From: Bathynomus jamesi
Taxonomy: Eukaryota > Arthropoda > Malacostraca > Isopoda > Cirolanidae
Assembly (NCBI GenBank): GCA_023014485.1
Contig: JAJOZX010001077.1
Location: 461,001-525,000, forward strand
Direction: 5' to 3'
Length of the DNA: 64,000 nt
In this document: piece after piece, positions 10,906-22,499 of the stretch
How the letters are laid out: every line of letters begins with the position of its first letter
Position numbering within the stretch: position 1 is the stretch's first letter
Made by a program: the position numbers and the translations under genes
The notes under the pieces: model-generated
What the model saw: only the letters and a program-made list of their open reading frames with translations
Databases searched by the model: none
What the model was told of the DNA's origin: nothing

Positions 10906-11629
10906 ATAACCGTGATTATTATATAATTTTAAATGGAGGTTGCGTTCCACAGCAATTCATTTTAAAATGGTTCACGTTAAAAAAGTTATCGTTAAAACGG
11001 GAGATACCTAATATATGGCGAGATATAGTTCTTGCAAACATGCACCCAAGCACTGTATCACGAGTAATGTTCACTTATATTGCATGACTTAAGTAATATA
11101 CAATTGATATTTACACACTTTATAACGAGTTGCACAGTTGTACACGAGGAATGAGTTATATTTTTATGTAATGTACTAAATTTTCTCGTATTTTATATAA
11201 TCAGTTTTGGTCCCGTGACATAATTGGCTAACAGACTGTGACCACAATGAGAGACGCAAATAGCAGAAAATGGAGCTTGCAAAGAGGACACTTCATATTA
11301 TTATCGCAAACCTTCATTAGACAAATAGATGAGACCAGATTCACCATTAGTCGTCCACGTCCCGTTCAAGGGGTTGTGAACATCGCAAATGATGCCAATT
11401 TGTTACAGTGAACGACTAGCTACAGTGAAAATTCGTGAAAATCTCTATTTACAGCCGCCAGTATAAAACGAAGATTGAAATGGTAAAAGATGATACACAG
11501 ACCCGTGGCATTTTGAATGTATTTTTCGTTAATAAATAGTTTCAATTTAAGAAGTTGAATGAGGTAAGCAAGAATGAAGATTTAATTTTTTTGCACTTTA
11601 TATGGCTTCATCGTGACACGTTCCAGCCC
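10906..11629. other. Non-coding, no gene seen
   Basis: AT-rich sequence without an open frame of note. The segment 11220-11460 (TGGTAAAAGATGATAC nearby) might be a degraded transposase, but no motif could be confirmed. Confidence 0.4.
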
Positions 11630-11800
11630 CGCTTCTCGTTAGATCAACGACGTTAAACCTGTTAACTAATTGGATAGGTAACTGTCCTCCGCGTTTAAAT
11701 GATTTAGCGATCCGTGGTTCGGATCTCACGTAAAGTTGTAGGTCCCCTCCGTCATATTAGATATTACGATGGAGGTAAACAAACATTATATTATTGCAGC
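11630..11800 (+). mobile_element. 5S rRNA-derived SINE, partial
   Basis: The head is diverged (CTTCTCGTTAGATCAACGAC, AATTGGATAGGTAACTGTCC), keeping the C-box-like part of 5S rRNA. The body GGTTCGGATCTCACGTAAAG, TTGTAGGTCCCCTCCGTCAT is well preserved. It faces another copy in inverted orientation directly downstream. Confidence 0.75.
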
Positions 11801-11807
11801 CCACAAC

Positions 11808-12035
11808 TCAAGTTGTTGTTTGAAGTTAATCTCCCTTGAAACAGCAAAGGTCATCTGACGAAGGGGGACCTACAGCATTACGTAGGATCCGAACCACAGA
11901 TCGCTACATCATTTGGACGCGGTGGACCGTCTCCATACAACTACTAACCAAACCCACTGTCGCTTAACTTCATTAATCAACGGGAAGTGGTGTTACATGA
12001 CATTGGCTACGACGTATCCCAGTCACAGTTCAACA
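11808..12035 (-). mobile_element. 5S rRNA-derived SINE
   Basis: Minus-strand copy. Body first on the plus strand (GAAGGGGGACCTACAGC, GGATCCGAACCACAG), then the complement of the 5S head (CACTGTCGCTTAACTTCATT, ATCAACGGGAAGTGGTGTTA). With the preceding + copy it forms an inverted SINE pair with only a few bases between them. Confidence 0.8.
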
Positions 12036-12644
12036 TGGGGTTTTCATGTTATGGTATGGGCAGCGATTTGGTATGTTCAATGGACATATTGGGTACTGAT
12101 AGAGGTATGATTCGGAGAAAAAGTTCACCGAGAAACCTAAAAAAAATATTAAAAAAATTACCAATTGATAATTTCTGGGTTTTGGTTTTGAAATTTTATT
12201 ACCGTAATAAAAAATATTTACCAATTAGGTAACTTTTAATACTTTTTACAACTTTTAGGTTCCTATTCAAACATTTTTCCGCAATTGTACGTAGTGGAGA
12301 GTCGGGTAAAACGGGGGTACTTAGTGTAATAACACTGTTTGTAACTCTTAAGTTCGTACCTAGAAATATCCAATTTTTCTGCTTACACAAACCTTATCAT
12401 GTCTACTTGAAATTATTATGGTTGATTTGTTTTCATTGTTAACCGTCAGTGTACGAATCTGCTCTTCCCAGAGGAGGGAGACATACCCATTTTACCCCAC
12501 TAGGTAGGGTAAAATGGCATTGGCATAGAGATTAAGATTAATTATTTACTCTCTGTTGTTTTAAACGTCTAACCCCCAAAAGAAATTATTTACTTATTTT
12601 ATTTATTTAATATAACAGAAAATTAATAGATAATCTCAAATCCC
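12036..12644. other. Non-coding, no gene seen
   Basis: AT-rich sequence. Short overlapping frames on both strands lack recognisable motifs. A possible inverted word pair (GGGTAAAACGGG and TTTTACCC at about 12303 and 12490) hints at a decayed element. Confidence 0.4.
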
Positions 12645-12960
12645 AAAATGGTGCAGTGGTTAGCATCGCTGCCTACAAATCCACTGGCCCCGAATTCGAT
12701 TCCCGGTGATGGCAGGCGGCGCTCAGATCACCCAGCTATTCATTCTTCCGTACAAAAAAAGATTAGTTGTACATAAAATTACCCTGGGTAACCTAGTGGT
12801 TAAGGCACTGGGCTGCTGATCGGGAAGTCGTAAGATCGAGTCCGGACGAGGACTTTGTAATTTGTGATTACCTCTGGTGGTCGTAGTTCGGGTTCCACGT
12901 GAAGTTGCGGGTCTAAGGTGGGGCAACAAGCCTGACCTTCGTCAGAATGAACATAACACA
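12645..12960 (+). mobile_element. tRNA-derived dimeric SINE, longest variant
   Basis: First tRNA-like unit: GTGCAGTGGTTAGCATCGC with B-box-like GAATTCGATTCCCGG. Second unit: GGGTAACCTAGTGGTTAAGG with AGATCGAGTCCGGACG. Then come an extra segment (GACTTTGTAATTTGTG) and the common 3' body GGGTTCCACGTGAAGTTG, GACCTTCGTCAGAATGAAC. The extra segment also occurs in the 44353 copy, so it marks a subfamily. Confidence 0.8.
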
Positions 12961-13295
12961 GCGTCAAGGTAGACATTGAAACTGTCTACCTGGAGAAATA
13001 GCGAAAAATAATTTTAGGCAGATGGAAAATAAAAGCAAATTAAACATTAATCCTATTGGTCATTTTTAAATTATGATACTAATTGCGGTTATTGCCGAGC
13101 AGTAAAATAAGACCGGTGCTCGTCGCGCGCGTTCGACTTACTGAGAGGAGACAAAGCAGCAATTGTCTCACCAGTTAGTACATAGTGGAAGACTATACGC
13201 ATGGGCAGAAAGCTTTTCATCACCGTGCTCCATGCTTCGACTGAGACGCGTCTCCGCCACTTAGCTTAAACATGCTGTTTTGAGTGGTTTCATGA

Positions 13296-13555
13296 CACTG
13301 GCAGCATCTTATTAACCGTATTATTTTTGTTTTTCTTTTGAATATTTGATCCGTGTGTTTGTTTCATGATGTATGATTTAGAATCATGTGACATCGTTGA
13401 CACTGTGGGTTTACATCATTCACCCACTGGCAGCGTCTTATTAACCGTATTCTTTTTATTTTTATTTTGAATATTTAATCCGTGTGTTTGTTTCATGATG
13501 TGTGATTTAGAATCATACGACATTATTGACAAATTACTAACAAAACAATCCTCGC
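13296..13555 (+). repeat. Two tandem copies of a 130-bp unit
   Basis: Unit one (13296-13425) and unit two (13426-13555) share CACTGGCAGC, TCTTATTAACCGTATT, CCGTGTGTTTGTTTCATGAT and GATTTAGAATCAT, with about 10% differences. Non-coding. Confidence 0.75.
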
Positions 13556-15367
13556 AATCATCCTAGGAGAAAAAATGTGAAATTAAAAATGCAAGACTCG
13601 CTCGTAATCACTGACAATTGAGAAAAATCTACCGAGTTGGCGAATGAGCCACGCTCAAGGAGAAGGTGACTAATGTTTTTGTCGAAAAGAAAGCACGCCG
13701 CATCCACCTGACATACAAACATATTTAGGTAAGGAAAAATTCAGTCTGTTAATACTTTTTAGCAATATAATTTATGTAGGCTTACTTAGTCAAAACTAAT
13801 CCCTGGATACACTATGGCTCGGCTGTCTCCACAAGTTTCAGGTGCACGCTTCGCCATATACAGTACATAATGTGTGTGTGTTTATTGTGCGATAAGTTTA
13901 AGCCAAGAATTACAACACTAAAAATGGACCACTTAGCAAATAATTATTTACTTAACATAGTTAAATTTCACACAAAATTCGAAGTGAGCGATACATTTAA
14001 ACTAAAATAATAATAATAATAATAATAATATTAATAATAATATTAATAATATTAATGATCTAAAATTTCTATAGGTAAACGTTCAGAAATCCTCACAAAA
14101 AAGACTGACTTTCCACCCGTTCAAAAAAAGAAAAAAATTTCAATAAAGATACGATAATACAAAACCATCACAATAAGTTGTATCGTGTCTTTATCGTTAT
14201 CATGTCGTACAACTTGTTTTTGGGGTGTTGATTTTGGCGTACATAGATTACTACACCCGCAGGATCCATTTGGTGGTGACTGATGATGCCCATTTTATTT
14301 CTGGCTCCAAATATCTGTGTAAAGATCATTTTGTAGATACAAGTTGATACATTGCTCAAAACAAATCTTTTATTATTATTATTATATATATATAAAATTC
14401 CCTATAAACGTGTCCACACCTCAACGGAGTAATATATAATATATATATATATATATAATATATATATATAATTATAGTTATCTGAACGTGGATTTATTTT
14501 TTACGTATAACGAATACATTTATTAATTTAGAATAAATACCGTCCAATTATCTTTATAACCAATAAATTATTCAAAAAAATAAACTCGAAAAACTTGTTT
14601 AGAAGATAAGTGAGATGGGTTGGTCTTGAGAATTATCAAAGCTGAAATCTAGAACAAATTGCGCTGTAGGGGGCTATGTCCAACTCAAGGGCTTTGACAC
14701 ATTGCTAGTGAAAAAACCTAAGTGTTAAAAAGTATACTTAAATAAATATAAATAAATAAATAAATAAAAAAAAAATTGCACGCTCGTGGAAAATATTAGA
14801 AGTGAAGCGATAATTGAAAATTGCCTTCCATTTTACTTATCAGAGTTTAAGGAATTTGTTTCTCCTCAAATCTTAATTTGCGCATCTCATCTCTTATATT
14901 TTAAAACCAAGAAAAATGTACGACATTTCCTCCTGGTTTTAAAAAAAGAAAAGCAAAAAAAAAAGAAGAGGTTAGTCGTACCAATTGATCAAAATGTGTT
15001 GCTAAGCAGTGGTACACAAACATGACTGTAAAATATTAAAATTTTTGTTGATAGCTCTGAGAAACAGATGCCCCGCGCAGTATCTTTAAATTAGGGCTTA
15101 GGCCTAATAAACAGGCTTAACTATGTTCTCTGTAGCAATAATAGCTTCAGTTTTATCTAAATGATTTAACCATAATAGTGTGTGTGTGTGTGTATATATA
15201 TATATAAAATGTAATACATAGGAATTCCAATATAATTTTCTTCTATTTTCTTCTATTTTCTTCAGTGGGTAACTTCCACATTTCAGTAAAACTGTTTCCA
15301 AATTTGAAATAATTATTTTCAGGTATATTATATGCATTTAAAATAAAGTACGACACTATGTTGCAGC

Positions 15368-15371
<4 letters not shown>
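13556..15371. other. AT-rich filler with AAT and AT microsatellites
   Basis: (AAT)n lies at about 14005-14056, AT-rich palindromic tracts at 14381-14475, and (TG)n(TA)n at 15175-15206. Frames here are short and without motifs. Confidence 0.6.

Positions 15372-15422
<51 letters not shown>
15372..15422 (+). repeat. (GA)25 microsatellite
   Basis: Uninterrupted AG dinucleotide tract of about 50 bases. Confidence 0.98.
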
Positions 15423-15424
<2 letters not shown>

Positions 15425-17524
15425 GCAAAAATTATACAATGTGCCAATACTGGACCATCGATATCTATCAACTTAACCTAACCTAACCAAAAGAAAAAAT
15501 GTCCAAAAAATGTCCGAAAAAAACCCTAAAATGTCCGTAAACTGTCCATCACTCGTCCACACAGGTCGAGTGAGAGAGATTGTGAAAAAAAAACCAAAAA
15601 GAAACATACTGTCCAGTTTTCATGAATGACGTCAGAATGAGTCGCCGTGAAAATTACAGAACATTTTGTCATGCCCATTTAGGCTGCATTATTTCAACCT
15701 CACACGATAGGACGTTACCATTAACGTATATTATTAAGTATATTAGGCGCAAATTATTTAATCTATGTATGAATTAGTTATTAGCCAAGAGTATAAAATA
15801 GGAACCAGACATATTGCCGAGATTGCGATAAAACTGACTGAAATTATACGATATACTCTGTACTGTCTTTCAAGTTTGAATGCAAATTCTTGTAATTTTG
15901 TAAGCGTTTGGCCTAGACTCGACACGTTATTAAAAAAAGCCATGAAACTATATATATATATATTATTCTGTGTATGTGGATCATGGCCATTTAGAATTCA
16001 TTTGTTCAACCACAGACTTTATATACCGTACATCTGCAATATAATATTTTTGCGCCTATTTTCCTTATTTTCTTCTGAATTGGTTCATGACATCTAAAAC
16101 AATCGCGCATTATGTGCTCTCTCTTTCACCCCCAACCTTAATTCCTCACTCCCGCATCATCATTTTTCGCGAAATATAGCCTACTTTCAGACCTATCCCA
16201 ACGACAAAGGTAGCCAACCCCTCCTCCCTGCTTCCTAGCTTGAATTTAAAGGACTGTAGTAATTTTGTACTGTGTGTGGTAATTGCAGTTAATAATGAAT
16301 TACAGCTCCCTTTCTAGTCTAATAAACTAAATTACGATTCAAATAAATTAACTTAACCTAGGTTGACTTAATCTGACCTAATTTACCTTATTGACCGTAA
16401 AAATGAACTGGGAACCGCAAAGAATGGTATAGTCGCTTCCTTATTGCTATATTTAGCATAAAAGAGCGTTTTCCGCGCTAAATGCTAATTTTTTCTCGTT
16501 AAGTTTTAAATGTGGAAAAGTAATTCGCTATTTTTCTTGTCATGGATAATTTTCCAATAAACATTTTAAATTAATAAACAAAACTTAGCAATTAGTAAAT
16601 GAATTAATTAACTGATAGCCGTGTTTGTCCACTTAATCAAACTAGCTAATTAAGACCCACTTCGAATGCGAAGCTAGATTTATGTAACCTCTTTGATAAG
16701 TACTTGCACATATTAAAGGCACTAATGAATGTAAATTAAATGACACAATCCTATCGAAGATGTGGTTAAAGCTCAATAAATGTACTACATTTTAGTACTT
16801 TTTTATTACATTTTAGCACTTTTAAGCTTCGTAGCAGCTTCGAATATGAACCAATCCTCCTAAACTGAGGAAGGTTGCGTTTTATATATAAGCAACCTCC
16901 TTTCAAGTATTGCTAATTAATTAAATGTCACAAATGAAGCGTGGCAACACTCATTAAATTGAAATTTTAAAATGCCATCTTTTTAACACGTACAGGTGGT
17001 GGTCCTCCCGTGGTAGGAGAGATGGGGAGGGGACCCTTGGCGGGGGGTAAGATCGAGTGTAGTTCGCGCGAGAAACCAGTTTGTGTCAGCTGTATAGATA
17101 CACAATTAGAGACAAGGTCGGCCGGTGAGCGACCTTAGGGTGTCCTTGTGAAGGGCTCTGTTTATTTTTCTTCTTTTTCTTCCACTTCTACTTCTTCTTT
17201 GGGGGTTGATCACTGATAAGGAGAGGCCCAATTGCCAATAAAATTATACGTAAAACTCCAAAGAAGAATTTGTACATAGAATACATTTTTTGCGTGTACA
17301 GTAAAGAGATCCTTAGTTTATTTATAGTCCTTAGCTAATTTAAATAATTTATTCTGCGCACCGTTTTTGCGCATGCACGAATAAGTGTTGAAATAGGACA
17401 ATAAGAAAAAGGAATAACACTGAAATATTGCAAATTAATTCGTAAAATTTATTATTATTATATTTTTATTGGCAGATTTGAAATTTTTCTTTAAGGTTGA
17501 TGACCTTATCATAAATTTTAAGAT
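15423..17524. other. Non-coding, no gene seen
   Basis: AACCTAACCTAACC occurs at about 15474-15487 and diverged ACCTA words at 16345-16400. The 110-codon frame at 15765-16097 has low-complexity hydrophobic composition, no motif, and an equally open opposite strand, so I do not call it a gene. Confidence 0.55.
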
Positions 17525-17528
17525 TCTC

Positions 17529-17562
<34 letters not shown>
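17525..17562 (+). repeat. (CT)n microsatellite
   Basis: CT dinucleotide tract of about 38 bases with one interruption. Confidence 0.95.
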
Positions 17563-17700
17563 CTAAATCTGATCCTTTGGGAGTACTTAAAGTACTTTAT
17601 GAATTACTTATGTCTAATTGTACTCTTTGCACCTAATGTACATCTGTTGCATTTCCAATGTTTATGTATAAATAAATACAGTTTATCGATACTATATATA

Positions 17701-17932
17701 CAGGGTGTCCCATAAGTCCGGTTTCATAGGAAAATTTATTTTAAATTAAATTTACAAAAGTAATCAAGAGTGTAACTCGCTTCCTATTAGCCATTGCGTG
17801 TTATTCTACCTGCAACAAAAAAAAGGGTCCCCAAAAAAAGATATCAATTTGAAAATTTGTTTTATTGTATTACTTTTGTAAATTTAATTTGAAATAAATT
17901 TTCCTATGAAACTGGACTTATGAGACACCCTG
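17701..17932. mobile_element. Mariner-end MITE, palindromic family
   Basis: The left end CAGGGTGTCCCATAAGTCCG and the matching right end ACTTATGAGACACCCTG enclose TTAAATTAAATTTACAAAAG and its complement, plus a GCGTGTTATTCTACCTGCAA core. It is the shortest full-ended member of the family at 24581 and 37804. It sits in a TA-rich target. Confidence 0.85.
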
Positions 17933-18041
17933 TGTATATATACAAAGAATGCAATAGATGTACATCAGGTACCGAGAATACATGAACTACCCAAAGTAGT
18001 TAAAATTAAATTAAAAGTTTATCTATTAATATTATTATATA

Positions 18042-18114
18042 CAGGGTGTTCATAGTCACACAATATGCATGTACAATACACCATATTCACTCGCGTGAGT
18101 TTATGAACACCCTA
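18042..18114. mobile_element. Minimal mariner-type MITE
   Basis: CAGGGTGTTCATA and TATGAACACCCTA are inverted and only about 45 bases apart, flanked by TA. A terminal-repeat-only remnant. Confidence 0.6.
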
Positions 18115-18571
18115 TATTATATATTACTACAACTATATAATCAAGTACAGGGTGTCCGAGAAAGGCGCGAAATAAAATAAAGCTTCGCATCTCTTAAACG
18201 AACTGACTTAACACGTTACCCGCAAATTGGGCCACCGGTCTACCTCCCGCGTTATTGAAACATCGCGTCTTGGTACAATGGTGGTCCAACTATCAATTTT
18301 TTGCACATTTGGAAATTTCTCCTATTCATACTTTTGAAGCGTTTAATTTTTGATTTAATACTACTGGAAAAGGTTTCAAGAATAAAAAAAATATAAGCTG
18401 TGTTCCTTCTGGGTATATTTTTTAAAGAGGAGGCAGCTGAGGATAGCCAACGCAAGGAGGGAAAGACCGCAGTTTGCCAAACACAGGCAATTTGTTAAGC
18501 ATAAACGCATCGCGAAATTTAATAGCCAAATTCATTAAGTTTCTGTTAATAATAATAATAATAATAATCTA

Positions 18572-19339
18572 CAGGATGTCCCATAAGTCCGGCATCATAG
18601 GAGAAATTCATATTTTTCTATTTCTACAAACCATAATTCATATGCTCGGGATGTCAATTTCCCGTCCACCATTCTGTTCAGTGACGAGGCTGTTTTTTAT
18701 GGAAATGGTGAGGTAAATCGACAGAATACCCGCTACTGGTCTCAAAAGAACCCTCACTGGTATACCTCTTCAAAGGAACAAGGTGAATCTCGGGTGATGG
18801 TATGGTGTGGCATTTGGAAAGATCGCATCATAGGCCCCTCTTTTTCGATGAACATGTCACTGGAGGCACCTACCTACGTATGCTCAAGGGAAGAAGCATT
18901 TCCCAGTGTCTTGAACGAAGAAGGAAATTTCCCAACATGGTTCCAGCAAGACGGCGCTCCTGCACATTACAGCACCCAAGTAAGGGAATACCTATACCAA
19001 CAATTCCCTGGTCATTGGATAGGACGTCGAAAGCCTGTGGAATGGCAGCTAGAAGCCCGGATTTCACGCCACTAGATTTTTATCTCTGGGGCCACTTGAA
19101 AGCGCTGGTATACGCAGAGAAAATTAGGAGTGTTGAACATTTGCGGCGGCGCATTATTGGGGCATGTAACACCATTACTTCTGACATCATTCACCGTGTG
19201 CTTGCTGACTGGGTATCACGTCTGAATTTGTGTAGTGAAAACAATGGTGGACATATTGAGCACGTTCTGTAAATAAAAGCTTTTGTTTTGCCTTTTTTTA
19301 ATTATTTTTCCTATGATGCCGGACTTATGGGACACCCTG
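18572..19339 (+). mobile_element. Mariner element lacking the transposase N-terminus (copy 1)
   Basis: Ends CAGGATGTCCCATAAGTCCG and GGACTTATGGGACACCCTG with TA on both sides define the element. The 5' UTR-like segment (ATTCATATTTTTCTATTTCT) joins directly to transposase sequence just before the first catalytic aspartate. The copy at 51605-52368 has the same ends, size and join. Confidence 0.9.
18650..19272 (+). pseudogene. Mariner-family transposase, catalytic half only, frameshifted
   Basis: The sequence begins near FPSTILFSDEA (first catalytic D) and continues through NTRYWSQKNPHWY and MVWCGIWKDRIIGP. It then passes through the FQQDGAPAHYS block (second D) and, after a frame change, SPDFTPLDFYLWGHLKAL (third D), ending in GGHIEHVL. 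The spacing between the last two D residues is about 36. The helix-turn-helix DNA-binding half is absent. At least two frame changes (near 18880 and 19045) make it non-functional. Product class: IS630/Tc1/mariner transposase. Confidence 0.9.
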
Positions 19340-19485
19340 TATATGGGATTGAACTCAGAATGGTTCCTGTGTATCATATATATAATACAGGGTGTACATA
19401 AAGTCAGGATCTATTTTTGTGAAGCACTTGGAAATTATATGGAATTCAATCATAAAATGATAAAGTGGTAACATTTATTACATAA

Positions 19486-19839
19486 TTAAGAGTAGGATTC
19501 GACGTGACGCCCATCAGTATCCCTGCACAGCTCAAATCGTTCCGCAGCATTTCTAAACACATTCTGGAGCATTTGCGGGGTTATGTTATCTGCAGCAGTT
19601 CGTATACGTGTACGTAAGTTTTCCAGACTCGTAATCTTCGTCTGATAGACGTGCGATTTGATAAAGCCCCATGCAAAGAAATCTAAAGGGGTTAAATCTG
19701 GTGATCTCGCTGGCCAAGGTCTGTTGCTTCCGCGTCCGATCCAGCGATTTGGAAAACGTCCATTTATATAATCCTGAACAATTTTGGCATAGTGACAAGG
19801 AGCACCATCATGTTGATTGATAGACGACGGTACTGACAA
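19486..19839 (-). pseudogene. Mariner transposase C-terminal half, left arm
   Basis: The minus-strand frame starts in the palindrome centre and encodes NQHDGAPCHYAKIVQDY (second catalytic D), then ARSPDLTPLDFFAWG (third D), and ends RDTDGRHVESYS with a stop. The first D and the DNA-binding domains are absent. It belongs to a different mariner lineage from the 18572 copy. Confidence 0.85.
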
Positions 19840-20191
19840 TCCTATCCCCGTCGTCTATCAACATGATGGTGCTCCTTGTCACTATGCCAAAATTGTTCAG
19901 GATTATATAAATGGACGTTTTCCAAATCGCTGGATCGGACGCGGAAGCAACCAAAGACCTTGGCCAGCGAGATCACCAGATTTAACCCCTTTAGATTTCT
20001 TTACATGGGGCTTTATCGAATCGCACGTCTATCAGACGAAGATTACGAGTCTTGAAGACTTACGTACACGTATACGAACTGCTGCAGATAACATAACCCC
20101 GCAAATGCTCCAGAATGTGTTTAGAAATGCTGCGGAACGATTTGAGCTGTGCAGGGATACTGATGGGCGTCACGTCGAATCCTACTCTTAA
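19817..20191 (+). pseudogene. Mariner transposase C-terminal half, right arm
   Basis: Plus-strand mirror of the left arm: VYQHDGAPCHYAKIVQDY, RPWPARSPDLTPLDFFTWG, ending RHVESYS. The frame is intact over the same region. Transcription through both arms would give a transcript that folds on itself for about 440 bp. Confidence 0.85.
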
Positions 20192-20308
20192 TTATTTAAT
20201 AAATGTTACCACTTTATCATTTTATGATTGAATTCCATATAATTTCCAAGTGCTTCACAAAAATAGATCCTGACTTTATGTACACCCTGTATATATATAC
20301 ACCTTTAG

Positions 20309-20575
20309 TTAGCTTCCGCCCGAATTATTCATTCTGACGAAGGTCAAGCTTTTCACTCCACCTTAGACCTACAGTTTAACGTGGAATCCGAACCACGCCC
20401 CACCAGCAGCCCAGCTTCTTAACCACTAGGCCATCCAGGGTACCCATTTATCTACCAACCACTTTCTTTATTGTGTGGAAGGATGAACAGCTGGGTTTTG
20501 CTGCGCGCCGGCTGCCGTCACCGGGTCTCGAACCCGGGGCCGATGGATTCGTAGTCAGCGACGCTAAACACTAGA
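20309..20575 (-). mobile_element. tRNA-derived dimeric SINE
   Basis: Minus-strand copy. From right to left: the tRNA-like head with GGGTTCGAGACCCGG, the CAGCTGTTCATCC linker, the second tRNA-like unit with AGTGGTTAAGAAGCTGGGCT and a GTGGTTCGGATTCCACG arm, and the body ending GACCTTCGTCAGAATGAA. Confidence 0.9.
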
Positions 20576-20633
20576 CCTTGTCTACTTTATCTTTAAAAGT
20601 ATGAACGGCAGTTTCCTCAATTATTTTAATCTA

Positions 20634-20762
20634 CAGGGTGTTTCAGGTCGACCCTAGAAATATGGAAATAGGTGAAATTTGTAGTTTGTATTTGGTATTT
20701 GAAGTTTTGTCATAGTAATTCCGTCAATTTCCAAATTTCTCGGGTCGACCTGAAACACCCTG
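20634..20762. mobile_element. Mariner-type MITE, 129 bp
   Basis: CAGGGTGTTTCAGGTCGACC at the left and GGTCGACCTGAAACACCCTG at the right form perfect 20-bp inverted ends inside a TA target. No coding sequence. Confidence 0.9.
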
Positions 20763-21465
20763 TATTTTTTCAGTCATTATAAAATAATATAAATTACTTT
20801 GAATTAAAAAAGATGAAAGAACAAATATTTAATGGTCAAGTTTTGTTGGGGAAAATAAGGAGGTACAAAAAGTCCTGAACTCATTAATAAGTTCTGGTAT
20901 TAAGAGTTGCATAGCTTGAGTTGCATAGCTTGAGAATCAGTAGTTGAACGTGTTCAGACACGTTTTGGTTTTGGGAAATATTAATAAGCTTATTTTATAC
21001 GTTGGCTTTTAAGTTATTTTGAATTTTGAACCTGTTTAATACAGCTTTCCAGTACAACAGCTGTTGAGGACAAATGGCTTATTTCGGAGATGAGGTTAGT
21101 CCGGATGTAGAGAGGTACCTTTCTTCGTTTCTGGGTCTCCTTATTTGTTACGCTATCACCAATCGGCGTTGACATAAAGTGGGACTAGTGATGTACTTCT
21201 GGAAGTACCTCTTAAAATATTTTACTACCAGAAATATTTTGATCCGATAGTATACAAAACTCTGAAACTATCATCAACTTTCATTTACAAATATGTCCAA
21301 CGCAAAATTACATATTTCTAAATATGTCTCGTGGTATAATTTTGAGAGACAAAAATCTCTCTCAATTTATTTATCTATCTATGAGTAAACAGACATAAAT
21401 ACAGCATAAAATCACATATAATAACACCATTCTCAATCGACATATGCAAGATATGATATCTATAT
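20763..21465. other. Non-coding, no gene seen
   Basis: AT-rich sequence without frames or motifs that can be supported. Confidence 0.5.
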
Positions 21466-21735
21466 CGGGGGTGTAGTGCTTAGCGTCGCTGACTACGAAT
21501 CCATTGGCCCCGGGTTCGAGACCCGACGGCAGCCGGCGCGCAGCAAAACCCAGCTGTTCATCCTTCCACACAATAAAGAAAGTGGTTGGTAGATAAATGG
21601 GTACCCTAGGTGGCCCAGTGATTAAGACGCTGGGCTGCTGATGGGGCGTGGTTCGGATTCCACGTTAAACTCTAAGGTGGAGTGAAAAGCTTGACCTTCG
21701 TCAGAATGAACATTTCGGGCGGAAGCTAACCAAAG
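21466..21735 (+). mobile_element. tRNA-derived dimeric SINE
   Basis: Head GGTGTAGTGCTTAGCGTCGC with GGGTTCGAGACCCG, linker CAGCTGTTCATCC, second unit CCAGTGATTAAGACGCTGGG with GTGGTTCGGATTCCACG, and body ending GACCTTCGTCAGAATGAAC and GGGCGGAAGCTAACC. It lies 420 bases upstream of another copy in the same orientation, with a LINE fragment between. Confidence 0.9.
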
Positions 21736-21794
21736 GTTATATATATACATATATATATATATACTCTTTCGTACTTTCTGCAGTAATATATACG

Positions 21795-22110
21795 GACAGC
21801 AACTCTGGGTGAGTTATAAAAAAGGTTCTGGCAGAACCCTAAATTTGCTGTACAACGGGTCTTTTAGACTCTTACATAAATTACCCCCGAGATGCTCAGC
21901 TTCGCAAATGTTTGTTATCCGCAATGTCCCGAGCTTCCCGGAAGTAACAAGACGTGCTCAGTACAGTCTAATGCAAAGAATTAAAAAAAATCAACCAACC
22001 CCATTATCTAAGCTATCCATGAATCCTGCCGTTTATCCTCTAAGTTATGGAATTCTTGGTACAAAAACGTCTGTCTGTAGCTCCACTTAACTTCGACAGT
22101 GCAGTATTAA
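21795..22110 (+). pseudogene. LINE reverse transcriptase C-terminal fragment
   Basis: The frame at 21809-22090 contains NLLYNGSFRLLHKLPPRCSA, SQMFVIRNVPSF and RAQYSLMQRI. This is the region after the palm typical of LINE reverse transcriptases in arthropods (a segment of the form YNNAFR-LLKLP-RCSAS-MF). No catalytic motif is present. It is bracketed by two SINE copies. Confidence 0.7.
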
Positions 22111-22156
22111 TTCTAATCAATTGTATATATTTCTATCCTTAGTATGTGAACTGTCA

Positions 22157-22440
22157 CCTCGGTGGTGTAGTGGTTAGCGTCGCTGACTACGAATCCATCG
22201 GCCCCGGGTTCGAGACCCGACGGCAGCCGGCGCGCAGCAAAACCCAGCTGTTCATCCTTCCACACAATAAAGAAAGTGGTTGGTAGATAAATGGGTACCC
22301 TACGTGGCCTATTGGTTAAGACGCTGGGCTGCTGATGGGGCGTGGTTCGGATTCCACGTTAAACTGTAGGTCTAAGGTGGAGTGAAAAGCTTGACCTTCG
22401 TCAGAATGAACAATTCGGGCGGAAGCTAACCAAAGGTTAC
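22157..22440 (+). mobile_element. tRNA-derived dimeric SINE
   Basis: Nearly identical to the 21466 copy: head GGTGTAGTGGTTAGCGTCGC, box GGGTTCGAGACCCG, second unit ATTGGTTAAGACGCTGGGCT, box GTGGTTCGGATTCCACG, and 3' body with AACTGTAGGTCTAAGGTGG. Followed by an (AT)n tract at 22446-22465. Confidence 0.92.
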
Positions 22441-22499
22441 CAAAGGTATATATATATATATATATCGGCTATTGATTGGTGGCGTGGAAAACGCAGTTT

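Larger units (their letters stand above)
19388..20289. mobile_element. Inverted-dimer mariner, 902-bp palindrome
   Basis: Ends CAGGGTGTACATAAAGTCAG and the exact complement lie in a TA context. The two halves are mirror copies of the 3' half of one mariner element, meeting at about 19840 with a spacer of only about 15-20 bases between GTCGACGG-like arms (GACGACGG and CCGTCGTC). The arms differ at scattered positions, for example near 19489/20190 and 19666/20013, so they have diverged since duplication and are not a simple read-through artefact. Confidence 0.9.

Noticed and set aside
15765..16097. 110-codon frame as a host gene
   Set aside because: No motif, no splice context, and the opposite strand is equally open; AT-rich composition explains it.
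18148..18480. A further mariner element starting CAGGGTGTCCGAGAAAGGCG
   Set aside because: Only one end was found; no inverted partner and no transposase motif in the following 400 bases.
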